A model generated the notes under the pieces. The model was not told the DNA's origin. It saw only the letters and a program-made list of their open reading frames with translations, and did not search any database. A stretch of 64,000 nt of DNA from Carex sylvatica (lineage: Eukaryota > Streptophyta > Magnoliopsida > Poales > Cyperaceae), in NCBI GenBank assembly GCA_964058845.1, contig CAXKVR010000001.1:248001-312000 (forward strand). The letters run 5' to 3'. A program made the translations under genes and the position numbers. Below, one piece after another: positions 36,761-48,632 of this stretch (position 1 is the stretch's first letter; each line of letters opens with the position of its first letter).

Positions 36761-37756
36761 TATCACACTTTACAGTTGTACCAGCAAATCTTTAAAAAAA
36801 GTCCTCCCAAAAATCCTTAAAATTTAGACTACAAGAAACTCAACCAATCTCAATCGTTTAGAAATAACAAAGTCACAGACTTAGCAAAAGACAGAATGGA
36901 CTTCAACAAAAAGAAATAAAATAAGTTGCAATAATATCAGAATCAAACTAAGAATTAAATTTTGATCTGGTGATAAAGAACAACATTTTCGGTGTGAATA
37001 TTGGACAATTCAAAAGGTTGATAATTTTTTTTTCATAAATATTAAAATTTGAAAAAAGACATATATACAAACAAAAAGTTTCATAATATAACATGACTTA
37101 ATAAGTTAACGACATTCACAAGTAGCACAATAATAGAACATAATGTTCTTTATGAAATACTAAAGAGGACCTTTTCATTTATCAATCTGAAAATCAATTA
37201 TCAATAAAAAAAATAGCATACATATAATTTATCAACCTTCACACATATATGTTGCTGACCAGATATAGTACAAAGAGATTTAAAGAGCATCAATATGAGA
37301 AAATCATGCTACATATGTTTCAAGCATGACTAAAAGAAAAGTTGGATATTTAGCTTAATTACGATAATTATTAAAAAAAACTCTTCATATATATTTGGCT
37401 CCTAGACAGCAGCAGCAATGGCAGGGGCAGGGAACAGAGAATGGCAGGGCAGCGGGATGCCTTTTGAAGCAGAGGCACCTCTTCGCACTGAAATTGATAC
37501 CATCAGCCATTAGTAGCACATAGCCTATGGAAATTGGATCTAGGTGACGTGTCAAAACTAGGTGGGTGATCCTGGCCGTTATTAGCAACATGCAGATTAA
37601 GCGATGGCGTCAGCGCCAAGTCCTGTCAATCATAAAAATGTGAGACCATTGCAAATTCTCCATGCCCTTATAGTTTGAGGGGGAGGGGGGATTAATTTCT
37701 CAATATTGCATACAAAATTATGAAAAGCAACTTTAAGAAAACAAACTAAAACTTCA

Positions 37757-37980
37757 CTATACTTTCATAAGTTTTCTCCAAGATCTCAAATATTTGCAAA
37801 TTTAATCCAAATTTACATTTTTTTTTTTAATACAAAACAATGTATAGTTTATGATTCATTCAATGCAAACCTACAGACGGGTAGGAACCTCTCTCAAAGT
37901 CTATATAACAAATATTGAAAAATTGAAACAAGAGAATCATATAAAAATTGTGAACACTATTAATTAGATGAATCACACAA
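37757..37980 (+). repeat. Promoter-like module copy 7 (type B)
   Basis: ACTTTCATAAGTTTTCTCC, TCTATATAAC near 37,900, and core AATCATATAAAAATTGTGAA with GATGAATCACAC (37,935-37,978). Confidence 0.68.
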
Positions 37981-39103
37981 AAAAACTAACCTCCAAAATT
38001 ACAAAACGCAAGAATAAAAATAATATTAATTGGCCTCAGATTTTAATTGCTTCTTTTCATGCATTAGGTAATGTTTGTAAAACTTGGTTTATTAATAATG
38101 AAATAGTTGGTTGTAAGTCCCAACCGACTTTAAAAAATTCACAAATTTAATTCACAGTAAATTACACGAATTGTCCTTGAATATTTGTTTTCATGTTGCT
38201 TGTACTGTTCAATGACAATAGTGGCAATTGGTTCAGTGCTAAATATATAATTGATTCCACGATAGATGAAAATATCACTTTCTTTAGCGGATGTTAATGT
38301 AAGATCAATTTTGTACACAAATTATAAATCTATAATAATCAAAATGACACTTCTGAAATTTTATGGACAAAAATTTTATGACTCACTTGCCTACCTCTAA
38401 ATTTGAGAAAATAACTTCATCAATGTAAACTTTTAAGCATGTCTCTCCCTGACCTGAAAGTAACTGTGTCCAACCTTGATCCAAAAAATAAAACAAAATA
38501 GAAGTCTGTTTGCATTAAGAAGATAATTGGCCACTACATTTTATTTCCATCCTTTGCTTCGTGAATTTTAGAAACTATACTTTTTTATTATTATTATTTC
38601 AAGCCCGTAGGCAAAATAACATAACAGCACTCATAATCTGGTTCTCTACACCATTGTATGGGAACATCATGCTGAAAAAGGAAAAACTATTACACAGTAG
38701 GCCTAAAAATGGGGTAAGTAAACCCCAGAGCCAGAAAAACATTGAATTCCGAAATGTATATACATTCAGGATAATATAGGTACTTCCAAGATTACGAAAG
38801 TATCACTGTGTCATGAGAGATCATAATTGAATCCGCAGAGTATAAAAATGATGCCAAATCCTGTATTAGTCATCTCTATTCTCTGATTCTCTCCTTTGAA
38901 CTAACATGTTAATTGGGAAGTCAACAACGAAGCGTAGGCTCCAAATTGTGCATCTGTCAATAAACAATTATATAGATTAGTTTTCCATTTGATATGATTT
39001 GAGTATTTACTTATGTAAGATATTTTTAATAATACTTTATGAGTGGTCCAATTATTAAGCATGCTTGTTAAATATCAGGCTTAAGCATTTCGTGAAGCTC
39101 TAG

Positions 39104-39320
39104 CTCTATTTGTTTCCTCCAAAGTCTCAGATTTTACAAACGTGAAAAAAATATAAATATAAATTAGTGAATTAATTAATTATTAGAGATTATTCAGTTT
39201 CTCCGATTCATTAGGGCAACATAATTGACACAACATAAAAGTGTATAAATAGCACATATGTATAGATGATCTTGCAAAATCATTTGAAAGATGTGAATAG
39301 TGTTTAGATAGATCACACAA
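39104..39320 (+). repeat. Promoter-like module copy 8 (type G)
   Basis: CTATTTGTTTCCTCCAA, GTGTATAAATAGCAC at 39,241, and core AATCATTTGAAAGATGTGAA with GTTTAGATAGATCACAC (39,278-39,318). Confidence 0.7.
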
Positions 39321-40359
39321 GAGGACAACACAACACAACGAAACTATACTTCATTAAAGTATGAATAAGATTTTTTAAAGTATGAATAAGATTTTTGGAG
39401 AAATATCAATAAGCATATATCTGCACCTAAAGTACCTATACAAAGCACACTAATTCTATTGTAACTTACAACCAAAAAAATATCCACTAAGCACAAAGCA
39501 CCTATGTCACTTCTACAGTCAAATTACATCAAACTATTAATCTGAAGAGTTGACCCTAGATAAACAGACAACCCGAATCGAGTTCTTAACCACATCTCCA
39601 ACCCCTCGAAGGCTCTTACACCAACATCCTGGCAAGCCACAAAGAAATAGTCTGCTCCAAGAGATCGGTTCCAAGGGGATATTTCTGAGTTAACCTCAAT
39701 ACATAGTCATGTACTATGATTGTCATATTCTCATATGAAGTGTCCTGCACAATTAAAGGGTAATTAAATAAAAATGCATGTCACTATTGTAAATTAAAAT
39801 TTGCATCAAACTATTCCAGCACTAATCCATTCCCTTTTTAAGCTTGAAGAAATGATAAAAAAAAATGTTTTAACAGGTGCCAGTATAATAAGGTAGCTTT
39901 TAACATTAGATAATACAAGCACCAGTACAATCGGGTTTTATTATTTACACTTCACTGAGCCAATTTATCATGCCTTATATACTTGAAGAAGATAGTACTG
40001 GTAAATGTTACCGCTAAAGAGAGGGAACGAGTTCACAGGGGGGGGTCTCAACAGATATAAATGTGTTAACTAATTCACAATTATAATTGAAATAAATATA
40101 TGTAACTTTTTTCCTTTTCATGATGACTTTTCTCAATGAACTTTCTTTTGTTGCAATTACACTTAATAAAAGTTTGCTGCTTTCAACTTTGTTACGAAAG
40201 TCGTATCTTTCAATTAAATAAATATATGTAACCTTCGAATGTAAATTCAATAATATATTTGTTAAATCAATTGATTGAATCAGACTAATAGGAATGCCTG
40301 ACTTGGATAGAGTCATATCTTTCATGACAAAAAAATTATGTATCAGATATGAAGTCGGA

Positions 40360-40600
40360 CAAGAGAAAGAGGAAATCGGAGAAGAGAGAGAGATATCAAA
40401 CCTGTGAAGTCAGAGACGGAGAGAGCACAGGAGCCAGAGCCAGAGCCAGAAAGCACATGAGACGGAGCTAGAGAGGAGAGCACAGGAGAGAAGTCGAGTC
40501 GTAATGACTGGGAGCGAACAAAATAAGAAAATATTTCAGAAAGAGCTCTAGAGAGAATGCTAAGGAGGAATTTCCGTCTAGCGGGAATTCACAAAATCCA
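40360..40600. other. Purine-rich tract
   Basis: Dense GAGA/GGAG sequence, including (GAGCCA)n near 40,430-40,450 and repeats of GAGAGCACAGGAG. It interrupts an array unit. No coding frame resembles a protein. Confidence 0.45.
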
Positions 40601-41964
40601 CCTTTTCCTTAGCTAGCGGGATAGCCATTAATTAGGGAATCGTGATTGCAAAGGGTATCCTATATTGCCATTTTCATTCCATACTATTTCTGCCAAACAC
40701 GAGAATGGAATTAAGATGCCAGGGAATCATCTCCCAAAAGCGCCAACCAAATGCCCCTCCTAGAGGTCATCAGATCGGCCAAGAGCCTTTCCTGTTTTAT
40801 TATGTACTTGTATTTCTTTTGTGTTTTTTTTTTATCACAAATTTATTGTTATTTATGTATTTTGGCCCAATAATATTATTTTATAATAATAGTACATATT
40901 TCATTCAATTGAGAAAGTATATCTCAAGTTCTCAACCATAGGACCAACACAAATGATAAATGATATCTCGTCTCATTATGGAAAAATGAAGATTAATTAG
41001 TATCTGAATGACATTAATAAATTATCAAAATTGAGTGGTCACATGATCCAAAGATCAGGAGCAGTTTTTTTACCGAGGCTTTTGTCATTTTTTAATTGCC
41101 GCGGAGCTGATCATGAAAGAAAAAAATAATATATAGAGACAACATTTTCCTTATTTTGTTCAAAAAGAAAACCGCTATATGTTTGTATTACAAATAGATT
41201 ATTTAGAAAAGTTATCTTGTGGACCGGCCGGTGTATATTAAGAAAAATGTATATATATCCCAAATAGGTAATGTAATAATAATTACAATATGTACTCAAT
41301 ACGTAGACTGAGAATGTAGAAGCATATTTTTCATATCATGTTTATTACTATTTAAACTATCAGTCTGTATTTATCAATAATTATGAAAATTCAAATTATT
41401 TACAGACAAAATATAAAAATTATGGCCTAAATAAAAATCATAAATCCTAATTTTTTTATATTTACAACATAAATTATAATAAAGTGCATTCTCATGGACA
41501 ATTTATTATTAAAAATGTAAAATAAAAAAGTTTGTTAAGTTGTATTTTTTCTCTTTGAAGTTTGAACTGACCAACTCGTCCTTAACACTGAACTAATTCT
41601 TTTTGCATTCATTGTACGATCAAAGTATCAGTTGTCTAAAAAGTTTATTTTTTATTTTAGAGGTGAATAATTTTAAGAGCAAAATTATTTATCAAAATCT
41701 ATTTTTTATTAAAAAATTTCATTAATACTAAACAACCAATTTAAAAAGAAAACAAATTAATTGTTGGATCCATCCAGAGTGTAAATTAACACCCTAGAAA
41801 TCATTGCCACAGAGAAAAATGAATCAACATAAATTTTTAAAGTAAAACAAAAATTAATCGGAGAAGAGAGAGAAAGCCGAGGAGAGAGATTAAGAAAAAT
41901 AAGGCGCAGGATCAATTTATGAGATCGGAAGTATTTCTGAAAATTTAAAGTAACTATTTTATAT

Positions 41965-42240
41965 ATTTTTTTTTTTTTGGAAAAAGTAATGACATCACAT
42001 TTGTGTGGGACATCATAGAACAATACAAATAGAATAATTATTTAAGATTACATGATGGCTTATCAATTATCATATGAGTAATAATATTCAACTGTGTATT
42101 AATTAAAATACAGCAAGTAAAAGAACAATTGTATATTTTATATCATTTTCCAGATCGACTTATTTCATAAAAAGACAATTACATTAATTTACCAAAGCTA
42201 TTAAATTTAATAGCTTCTACATTTACCAGAAAGTAAAATA
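41965..42240 (+). repeat. Array block duplicated at 47,330
   Basis: GTAATGACATCACATTTGTG, TTAAGATTACATGATGGC and CCAAAGCTATT.AATTTAATAG recur in the same order at 47,335-47,575, and a more diverged copy lies near 53,560-53,660. The LEC1-type gene lies between the first two copies. Confidence 0.72.
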
Positions 42241-42284
42241 TCAAATCAAATACTTCTACTTGTTTATATATATATAGCTCCGGA

Positions 42285-42560
42285 GTTGGCTATAGTGCTA
42301 CGCGTAGCATAGAGGGCCTCCGTGCAACGGCTTAATGAACGCGTAGCATAGAGTTTTCAAAATCTTAATGGTCGAGTCGAACCGTTCAACATGATCTCCA
42401 TATGAATATGTACTTTCAAGCCAAATTTTACATTTTTTAAAATATTTTTACTATTTTTCTAGATAGATATAAAAATGACTTCATCTGAATGGTATAGAAA
42501 AATACGATTATCTACATATTTAAAATTACCAATATTTCAAGCCAAATTAATTATTTTCGA
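42285..42560. mobile_element. Partial foldback MITE, copy 5
   Basis: Carries CGAACCGTTCAACATGATCTCC and CCAAATTTTACATTTTT of the family seen at 6.7-11.5 kb, but only one arm. GCGTAGCATAGAG is duplicated at 42,302 and 42,341. Confidence 0.45.
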
Positions 42561-42862
42561 TTGGATCTCACATATTTAAAATTACAAGAAAGACGATGCA
42601 TGATTTATTTTAATATCAAATTTATATGAATGAATGCTCTCTAAAAGATACTTTTTTAAAACGTTTGGTAGACCTATAATAATTTCATAAGTTATTTTTC
42701 TTATATTGGTAACGTCTAAAATTACTAATTAACAAATTAAGCTTATTGAATGTTCATTTTTAAGCTATAAAACTAAAGTAAAATATTTTCACGAATCTAC
42801 ATAATATAAGAGAGATGTTAGTTTGTATGAGAATTTTTTTGTTATCTTATAATATAATGTCT

Positions 42863-42890
42863 CCGTTGTAATGCATGGGTTCGATACCAG
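42863..42890 (+). mobile_element. Diverged Helitron-like 3' end
   Basis: CCGTTGTAATGCATGGG followed by CCAG matches the 12,760 string with C-to-T type changes in the stem. The upstream CTTATAATAT is also shared. Confidence 0.3.
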
Positions 42891-43442
42891 TAACATATTA
42901 TATATCTCCAAGTTGCAATTAATGTTATTGCCAAATTAATTTACAAAATTAAAAATAACTGATTTAATTTTAAATTCGCAATATATAGTGAAAGAGAGCA
43001 TCATAATATTACCGTTATATATTTAAATAATGCAGATCTTCTAAAGTACCATACCAACAGATTTTTTCAGATAACTATTTCTTGAATTACCTGCATGCAC
43101 CAGCTGTTAAAAGAAATAAAAAGAAAATGAAAGAAATCATCACTGACAGATTAAACCAAACCAACAAGCAGTCAACTCATTTTGTTCATTAGCAATTACT
43201 TCAACACACAAGAACACAAAATAGAGAACAGCACACACAACTGATACATGAGACCTCGACATGTACGAACGACGCCTCCTAAGACAACCACACTGATAGA
43301 CACCCCCAAACTTCATCCCCGTAAAATCCCCCTCTCCCTTTAATTTCTCTTACCGCCAACCCAAAAACATCAAACCCTAAAATCTAGCTACTTGCCCAGA
43401 ATTCAGACTAAGTACCACACAACTCTAGCACATAGCATAAGA

Positions 43443-43454
43443 GCATGCATGCAT
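43443..43454. promoter_or_regulatory. RY motif cluster downstream of the LEC1-type gene
   Basis: GCATGCATGCAT contains the RY core CATGCA. It lies 33-44 bases past the stop codon, in the presumed 3' UTR. Confidence 0.4.
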
Positions 43455-43486
43455 TTGCAATTTGCATGCTTGCAGTTTGTCCCTGA

Positions 43487-44116
43487 TTACTTGAAATTAT
43501 CATAGTTAGAACTATCATGATGATTATCAAGGTTGCTCATAAGTGGCAGGGTATGTGGAGTACTTGGTCCGTCGGTCCCACAATCGCCGTCTTCATGCGC
43601 TCCTTGTCCTCTGTAGTACCCATCAGACATACCGTTTTCTCCAAAAAACACATACTGATGATATGGCGGTGGCACCTGAGTTGCTCCTGGGTACACATGC
43701 TGCGGCATGACATGTGCCATCATTGGACCAGTAGCCATCTGATGCCTGTGTTTCACGAGAGTGAGTGGTTCGCCACGGATTGACCCGCGTTGGTCCCCTT
43801 CAAACTCACGGTACCTCGACAGGTACACAGACAGCGGCTCAAGGTAATCATCAAAGCCAAGCTTGCTCATGGCCGAGAGCACATCCTCAGCTGTGATGGT
43901 TTTGCGTTGCTCCCTTTGGCACCTGTCGTTGGCCTCACCGGTGACAAAGCTGATGTACTCCGATACACACTCCTGAATGGTCTCCTTTGCATCGTCAGAT
44001 ATCTTGGCATGAGGAGGGAGCACACGCCGCATGATCCGAATCACATTGGCTATCGGCATGAACCGGTCTTGCTCCCGGATCCCACCCTGGGCTTGGCCTT
44101 GGTCTTCAGTCTGCAT
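43487..44116 (-). CDS. LEC1: LEC1-type NF-YB transcription factor subunit
   Basis: A single-exon 209-residue frame. An in-frame TGA upstream fixes the ATG at 44,116 unless an unseen upstream exon exists. Residues 14-106 form the NF-YB B domain with a histone fold ([22 protein letters not shown], then [32 protein letters not shown]). Asp41, in KISDDAKE, corresponds to Asp55 of Arabidopsis LEC1, the residue that separates LEC1-type proteins from other NF-YBs, which have Lys. The protein pairs with NF-YC in the nucleus, then with NF-YA or bZIP factors, and in characterised plants drives embryogenesis and seed storage programmes. One oddity: the near-invariant Trp of the LWAM motif is Ser81 here (TCG, one change from TGG). 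The C-terminal 100 residues are His/Pro/Gly-rich and poorly conserved in the family. The gene is distinctly GC-richer than its flanks. LEC1 and its paralogue LEC1-LIKE are hard to separate from this domain alone. Confidence 0.93.
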   Translation of the reverse strand: MQTEDQGQAQGGIREQDRFMPIANVIRIMRRVLPPHAKISDDAKETIQECVSEYISFVTGEANDRCQREQRKTITAEDVLSAMSKLGFDDYLEPLSVYLSRYREFEGDQRGSIRGEPLTLVKHRHQMATGPMMAHVMPQHVYPGATQVPPPYHQYVFFGENGMSDGYYRGQGAHEDGDCGTDGPSTPHTLPLMSNLDNHHDSSNYDNFK

Positions 44117-44256
44117 GAAGGTAGTGGAGGTGCAGCAACGGTGGAGGAGTCTAGGAAATGAGCAATCTGGACGAGGTGGTCTCCGAATCTCAATAAATCA
44201 ATGGAGAAGAGACGGGAGAGAAAGTGGGTTAGGGTTAGCGGATTGAAAACCTAGTC

Positions 44257-44271
44257 TAAATAAATAAATAT
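44257..44271 (-). promoter_or_regulatory. TATA-like box of the LEC1-type gene
   Basis: On the minus strand this reads TATTTATTTATTTAG, about 145 bases before the ATG. It would give a 5' UTR of roughly 110-120 nt. No better TATA box lies closer. Confidence 0.4.
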
Positions 44272-44378
44272 GTACATATCACGGGTGGGATAAAGATTTC
44301 AAATGTGGTCCACTAAAAAAAAAAAAAAAAATTGCAGTCTGTAACCTGCTTACTTCACCACTTCCAAGAATGCTGCTT

Positions 44379-44435
44379 CGGTGCTTCCCCAAAAAAACGC
44401 TGCTTCCCCAAAGAAACGCTACTTCCCCAAAGAAA
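44379..44435. repeat. Three ~19-bp tandem units upstream of the LEC1-type gene
   Basis: GCTTCCCCAAA(A/G)AAACGCT repeats three times with few changes, 265-320 bp upstream of the ATG. It may be a small regulatory minisatellite. Confidence 0.65.
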
Positions 44436-44585
44436 TTTTTTCAATGTCAGATCAACATATGAATATGAAAGAGTTATTAAACTACCTTCCTGATTTATAG
44501 TAACATCAAAAGGCATGACAATTAACTATATATGCAGTAATTATTCATTGATTGTTTCCATTTAAAACAAATTAATTAAAATATG

Positions 44586-44599
44586 CATGCATGCATGCA
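44586..44599. promoter_or_regulatory. RY motif cluster upstream of the LEC1-type gene
   Basis: CATGCATGCATGCA holds overlapping RY elements about 470 bp upstream of the ATG. RY sites are bound by the seed B3 factors LEC2, FUS3 and ABI3. A further TGCATGCA lies at 45,688-45,695. Confidence 0.5.
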
Positions 44600-45840
44600 C
44601 GAAGTAATTATATATTATTTAAATAATCCATTGAGCAGGCAAAATCATCCAAAATTAATTTAACTTTGGTTGTGCACTGTGCAAAGGGGTTTAGTCAGTG
44701 TTAATAGCACCACCATTTAATTTTAGGGTTCGTTTGCTTCTCGCCTGTTCTTTTCGAGCAGTCAAAATCCACATAATTAATTTATAAGATTATTCTACCA
44801 TTTTGCAACCCACCTTATTTCACAACTACTTCAAAATTACTTTTTAGAAGTAATGTTCTGATATGAAGCTAGCTGAACAGCTCTTGAATTTATGAGGTGC
44901 GTTGAACATAATTTGAACTTTCAAAACCTTATTTTAAGCAAGAAATGCGTTAAATTAAAATAATGATACAAGAAATTAGGTCACAAACTGCGTGTAAGAA
45001 GAATTACACATTCATGATTAAGCAATCAACTAACCAATCAGTAAGGATCAACAATTAAAGTATAATAAAACAAACTAATTAAACTATTACAATAAGTAAA
45101 CAATTTAGTATTTCGGTGAATGCATTTATTAGCAGACAACTGTATATCGTGTCAGATCGAACTTCAGCAAATCCAGTGCAAGGCTTAACAACATATCAAG
45201 GTATAAAATTAGATATATGAAATGGAAATAAATAACTAACATGGTGAATGATTACAAAGATATCAAATTTCAACATATTAGAATGTTAGTTGAAATCGTA
45301 ATAAATCCAGCTAGCAGAATAACCTGAGTGAGAATAAAATAAACCCAAGTAGCGCAAGTAATGATCAATATTTAAGCGATCTCATATCTTAATATGCGCA
45401 AACACACTTCAAATCTCCGATATTGACTCGTGTAAAGGAAACCAACATTAGTGAAAATATGTGATAGAAGATTTCTTGGTCCAGTATCCACCAATGGATT
45501 TGTAAGGTTCAAGCTGCAGTGCTAAGTACTAGTCAGTAGTTAAATTTATAACACCAAAATAACTTTGGGGAAACACTGACAAGTAAAAGAGTTAAGAAGG
45601 TAGTCCGATTAGAAAAACTTAAATTAAATTTCTAACAAATTAAACAAAAGCCAAATTAATACTAAGTTAAACTTACCTAGCTCTTAATGCATGCATAATT
45701 GATATCAGAGAGCTTTACCAGACTATGCACAAACCAAGTATCCACTGAATCGAAAGGGCAAGACATAATAGGAGATAAATTTGTGTGCGACAAAACTTGA
45801 CTGCTTAACCACAACATAACAACTAATAAATCTAATTAAA
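44600..45840. other. Upstream region of the LEC1-type gene, no other gene
   Basis: AT-rich sequence without coding signal, and the longest array-free interval in the right half. It presumably holds distal control sequence. Array homology resumes near 45,860 (TTTGTTTTAGATGTAAATTATATA). Confidence 0.45.
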
Positions 45841-45859
45841 TCGACAAAAAACAACACTG

Positions 45860-46236
45860 AATTTTTGTTTGTTTTAGATGTAAATTATATACAAAATTCG
45901 GTTTACACCTCAAATATGTCCGGCACCTACAATTAATTGATCGAATCTAGAAAAGTTAAACTTTGAATGATAATTAGCATGCTGTTACAAAACAAATATT
46001 ATGCAGTTATAAATATATAAGATCTGAAAAAAAAAGGTTGACATACAAATATTTTTCTTCTATACATAATTGAATGCTTTATTCAAAAAGTGAGAAATGA
46101 GAGACTAATATGCAAATTAACACATTGAATTCCGAAATATACAATCATGATAATATATATAGGTATTTTCAAGATTACGAGAGTATCACTTTGTGTCATG
46201 GAAATGATGTCAAATCCTGTATTAGTCACCTCTATT
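45860..46236 (+). repeat. Array unit block (copy at 45.9 kb)
   Basis: Shares the ordered phrases TTTGTTTTAGATGTAAATTA, GATAATTAGCATGC, GTTGACATACAAATATTTTT, GAATTCCGAAATATACAATCA and GATGTCAAATCCTGTATTAG with 50,240-50,640, and more loosely with 26,370-26,800 and the inverted 60,700-61,090. Confidence 0.72.
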
Positions 46237-46245
46237 CTTTGATTC
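46237..46245 (+). repeat. 9-bp target-site duplication CTTTGATTC (left)
   Basis: Exact match to 47,277-47,285. Nine bases is the usual MULE duplication length. Confidence 0.88.
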
Positions 46246-47276
46246 GATTTTTTTTCACAAATCATAATTAATAAATGAAAAATTAGGAAACCAATGTGAT
46301 TGTTTTTTTTTTTTTTAAAAGCCATAAGGACCGGACGGTTCGTACGGTCTCCAATTTTTTTTTTCTCCAGACCGGACGGACCGTTCGGTCTCCACTTTTT
46401 TTTCTTTTTTTTTCGTTTTTTTCATTTTTTTTGTTTATCACGAAAGCTGCCACAGAAGATCCGCTGATTTTTTTTTTCAGACCAGACGGACCATTCGGTC
46501 TCAAGTTTTTTTTTTGTTTTTTTTTAAATTAAAAAAAAAAAAATTTCATCTGCGGCCACAGAAGATCCCTTCCTGCGTTTTTTTTCACTCGGTCTCCCTG
46601 TTTATTTAATTTTTTTTATCCGACTCCTCTTCTCTCTTTTCTGCGTCGCACATCTCTATTTCTTTTCTTCCTTCATTCTTCCTCTTACTTTCTTCGTCAT
46701 TCAATTTTTTTTTTACTGAAGAAATCATTTCAACATAAAGATAAAGTAAACTTTTTTAATTTTTTTAAAGAAATAATTATTAGTAGTTTGACTGAACAAG
46801 TATTATTATTGGCCCGACAATTTTAATTGGAGATCGAATTAGGGATTCGGTCTCCATGTTTTTTTTTTTAATATAAATATCTATCTTCCTCCTTCCTCCA
46901 ACAGACGATTGATTTCTTCTTCTCAAAAATAAAAGAATTAATACATACCTAACAAAATTTATAGATCTGAAGCTCTTCTTATTCTCCTTCTAAAATTATA
47001 CAAAACTATGTAATTATAATAGAAATTACATAAGCTTTGAGAGTTCAAAAAAAAAATTGAATGAGTAGGAAAGTAAGAGGAAGAATGAAAGAAGAAAAAA
47101 ATAGAGAAGTGCGACGCAGAAAAGGGAGAAATTGGAGACCGAACGGTCCGTCCGGTCTGGAAAAAAAAAAATGGAGGCCGGACGGACTGTCCAGTCCTTA
47201 TGATTTTAAAAAAAAAAAACAATCATATTAATTTCCTAATTTTTTATTTATTAATTATGGTTTGTGAAAAAAATTC
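46246..47276. mobile_element. Non-autonomous MULE with very long terminal inverted repeats
   Basis: The 1,031-bp element starts GATTTTTTTTCACAAATC and ends with the inverse of GAATTTTTTTCACAAACC. The two arms stay alignable for several hundred bases, including GACCGGACGGACCGTTCGGTCT, TCTGCGTCGCACATCTCTAT and GAAAGTAAGAGGAAGAATG-like segments in opposite orientation. A 9-bp duplication flanks it. Sister array copies near 38,880 and 50,640 show the uninterrupted host. Frames across it are Phe/Lys artefacts. There is no transposase. Confidence 0.88.
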
Positions 47277-47285
47277 CTTTGATTC
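47277..47285 (+). repeat. 9-bp target-site duplication CTTTGATTC (right)
   Basis: Exact match to 46,237-46,245. Confidence 0.88.
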
Positions 47286-47583
47286 TCTCCTTTGAACTAA
47301 CATGTTAAAGGACCACAGGTTAATATGGGAAAAAAGTAATGACATCACATTTGTGCGACATTATAAGAACAAACAAATAGATCGAATAATTATTTAAGAT
47401 TACATGATGGCTTATCAATTATAATGAGTAACAATATTGAACTGTGTATTAAAAGAAAACAAGTAAAACAACAATTGTGTATTTTATATCATTTTCCAGA
47501 CTTATTTCATAAAATAGACAATTACATTAATTTACCAAAGCTATTGAATTTAATAGCTTCTACATTTACCAGAAAGAGAGAGA

Positions 47584-47700
47584 TAGTCGTGACCAGTGTT
47601 GTAAATAACGGTATGCGGTCGTCGGACGGACGGAGTACCGCCAAGCGATTAATCGGTATGCGGCCGATTAATCAGAATTATGCGGACAATTTAACGTTTT
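47584..47700. mobile_element. Possible hAT-like fragment
   Basis: Begins AGTGTTGTAAATAACGG, a common plant hAT-type start, followed by CGGTATGCGG and GATTAATC words repeated in both orientations. No right end or flanking duplication was found. Confidence 0.35.
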
Positions 47701-48402
47701 TATTAAATTTATGTATATATATCATAATTTAATAGAAATAATTTATTTAACTCATTAAACTTATCAAATAAACTTAATTTAACTTAATTTCATTATTATA
47801 ACATGACACTACATTTTTTTTTTAATGCATAAGCACTTTACATATCGTAACACATTTATTTAATGAAAAAATAAATTCAAGAGTTAAACTTTTTTCAAAT
47901 ACTAATAACATATTATGTGGAAAAAATAAAACATTCTAACAAAAAATCACTAAATTTAGTTTATAATAACAACTTATTAGTTTCATAAATGAATATGTCG
48001 TAGTAATTACAATTAAATAATCAAATATAATATTGAAAAAAACACTGATCTTTTTTCGATAAAACTGCATACATTTTTTTTTCCATGAAGACATACCTGA
48101 ATGCTTTATGATAAAAAGCTATAATTAATTTGATCACATTTTGTCATCAAAGAATCATAATCCGCAAAGTATAAACATGACAACAATTCATGTATTAGTC
48201 TCTATTCGGATGCTCTCCTTCGAATTAACTTGTGCATTAATTTGCCAATAAAAATTATATAAATCATTTTTACTTTTCATTTGATAAAATTTGAATATTT
48301 ACTCATGTAACATACTTATAATAAAAAAACTTATGAGTGCTTCAATATTTAAGCATGTTGGTTAGATGATAATTAATCTTATGCAATTCGTTAAAGCTCT
48401 AC

Positions 48403-48632
48403 GCACCTTGATTTGTTTTCTCCAAAACTCAAATCTTATAAACTTTACGACCGTGATCACCATAAATATAAAATAATGAATTACTTATTAGAGATGATTT
48501 AATATTTTTTATTATTCAACACAACAATATATTGAAACAACATGAAAGTCTATAATTAAATAGAAAGTATGTATAGATGACCTTGTAAAATCATTTGAAA
48601 GTTGTGATGAATAGTGTTAGTTAGATCACACA
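48403..48632 (+). repeat. Promoter-like module copy 9 (type G)
   Basis: CACCTTGATTTGTTTTCTCC, GTCTATAATTAAATAG near 48,548, and core AATCATTTGAAAGTTGTGAT with GTTAGTTAGATCACAC (48,589-48,632). Confidence 0.7.

Noticed and set aside
43517..44246. Plus-strand frames of 71-123 residues
   Set aside because: Antisense shadows of the GC-rich LEC1-type gene.
46283..47222. Frames of 73-87 residues rich in Phe and Lys
   Set aside because: They read the poly-T/A and TTCTT tracts of the long-arm MULE and have no family features.
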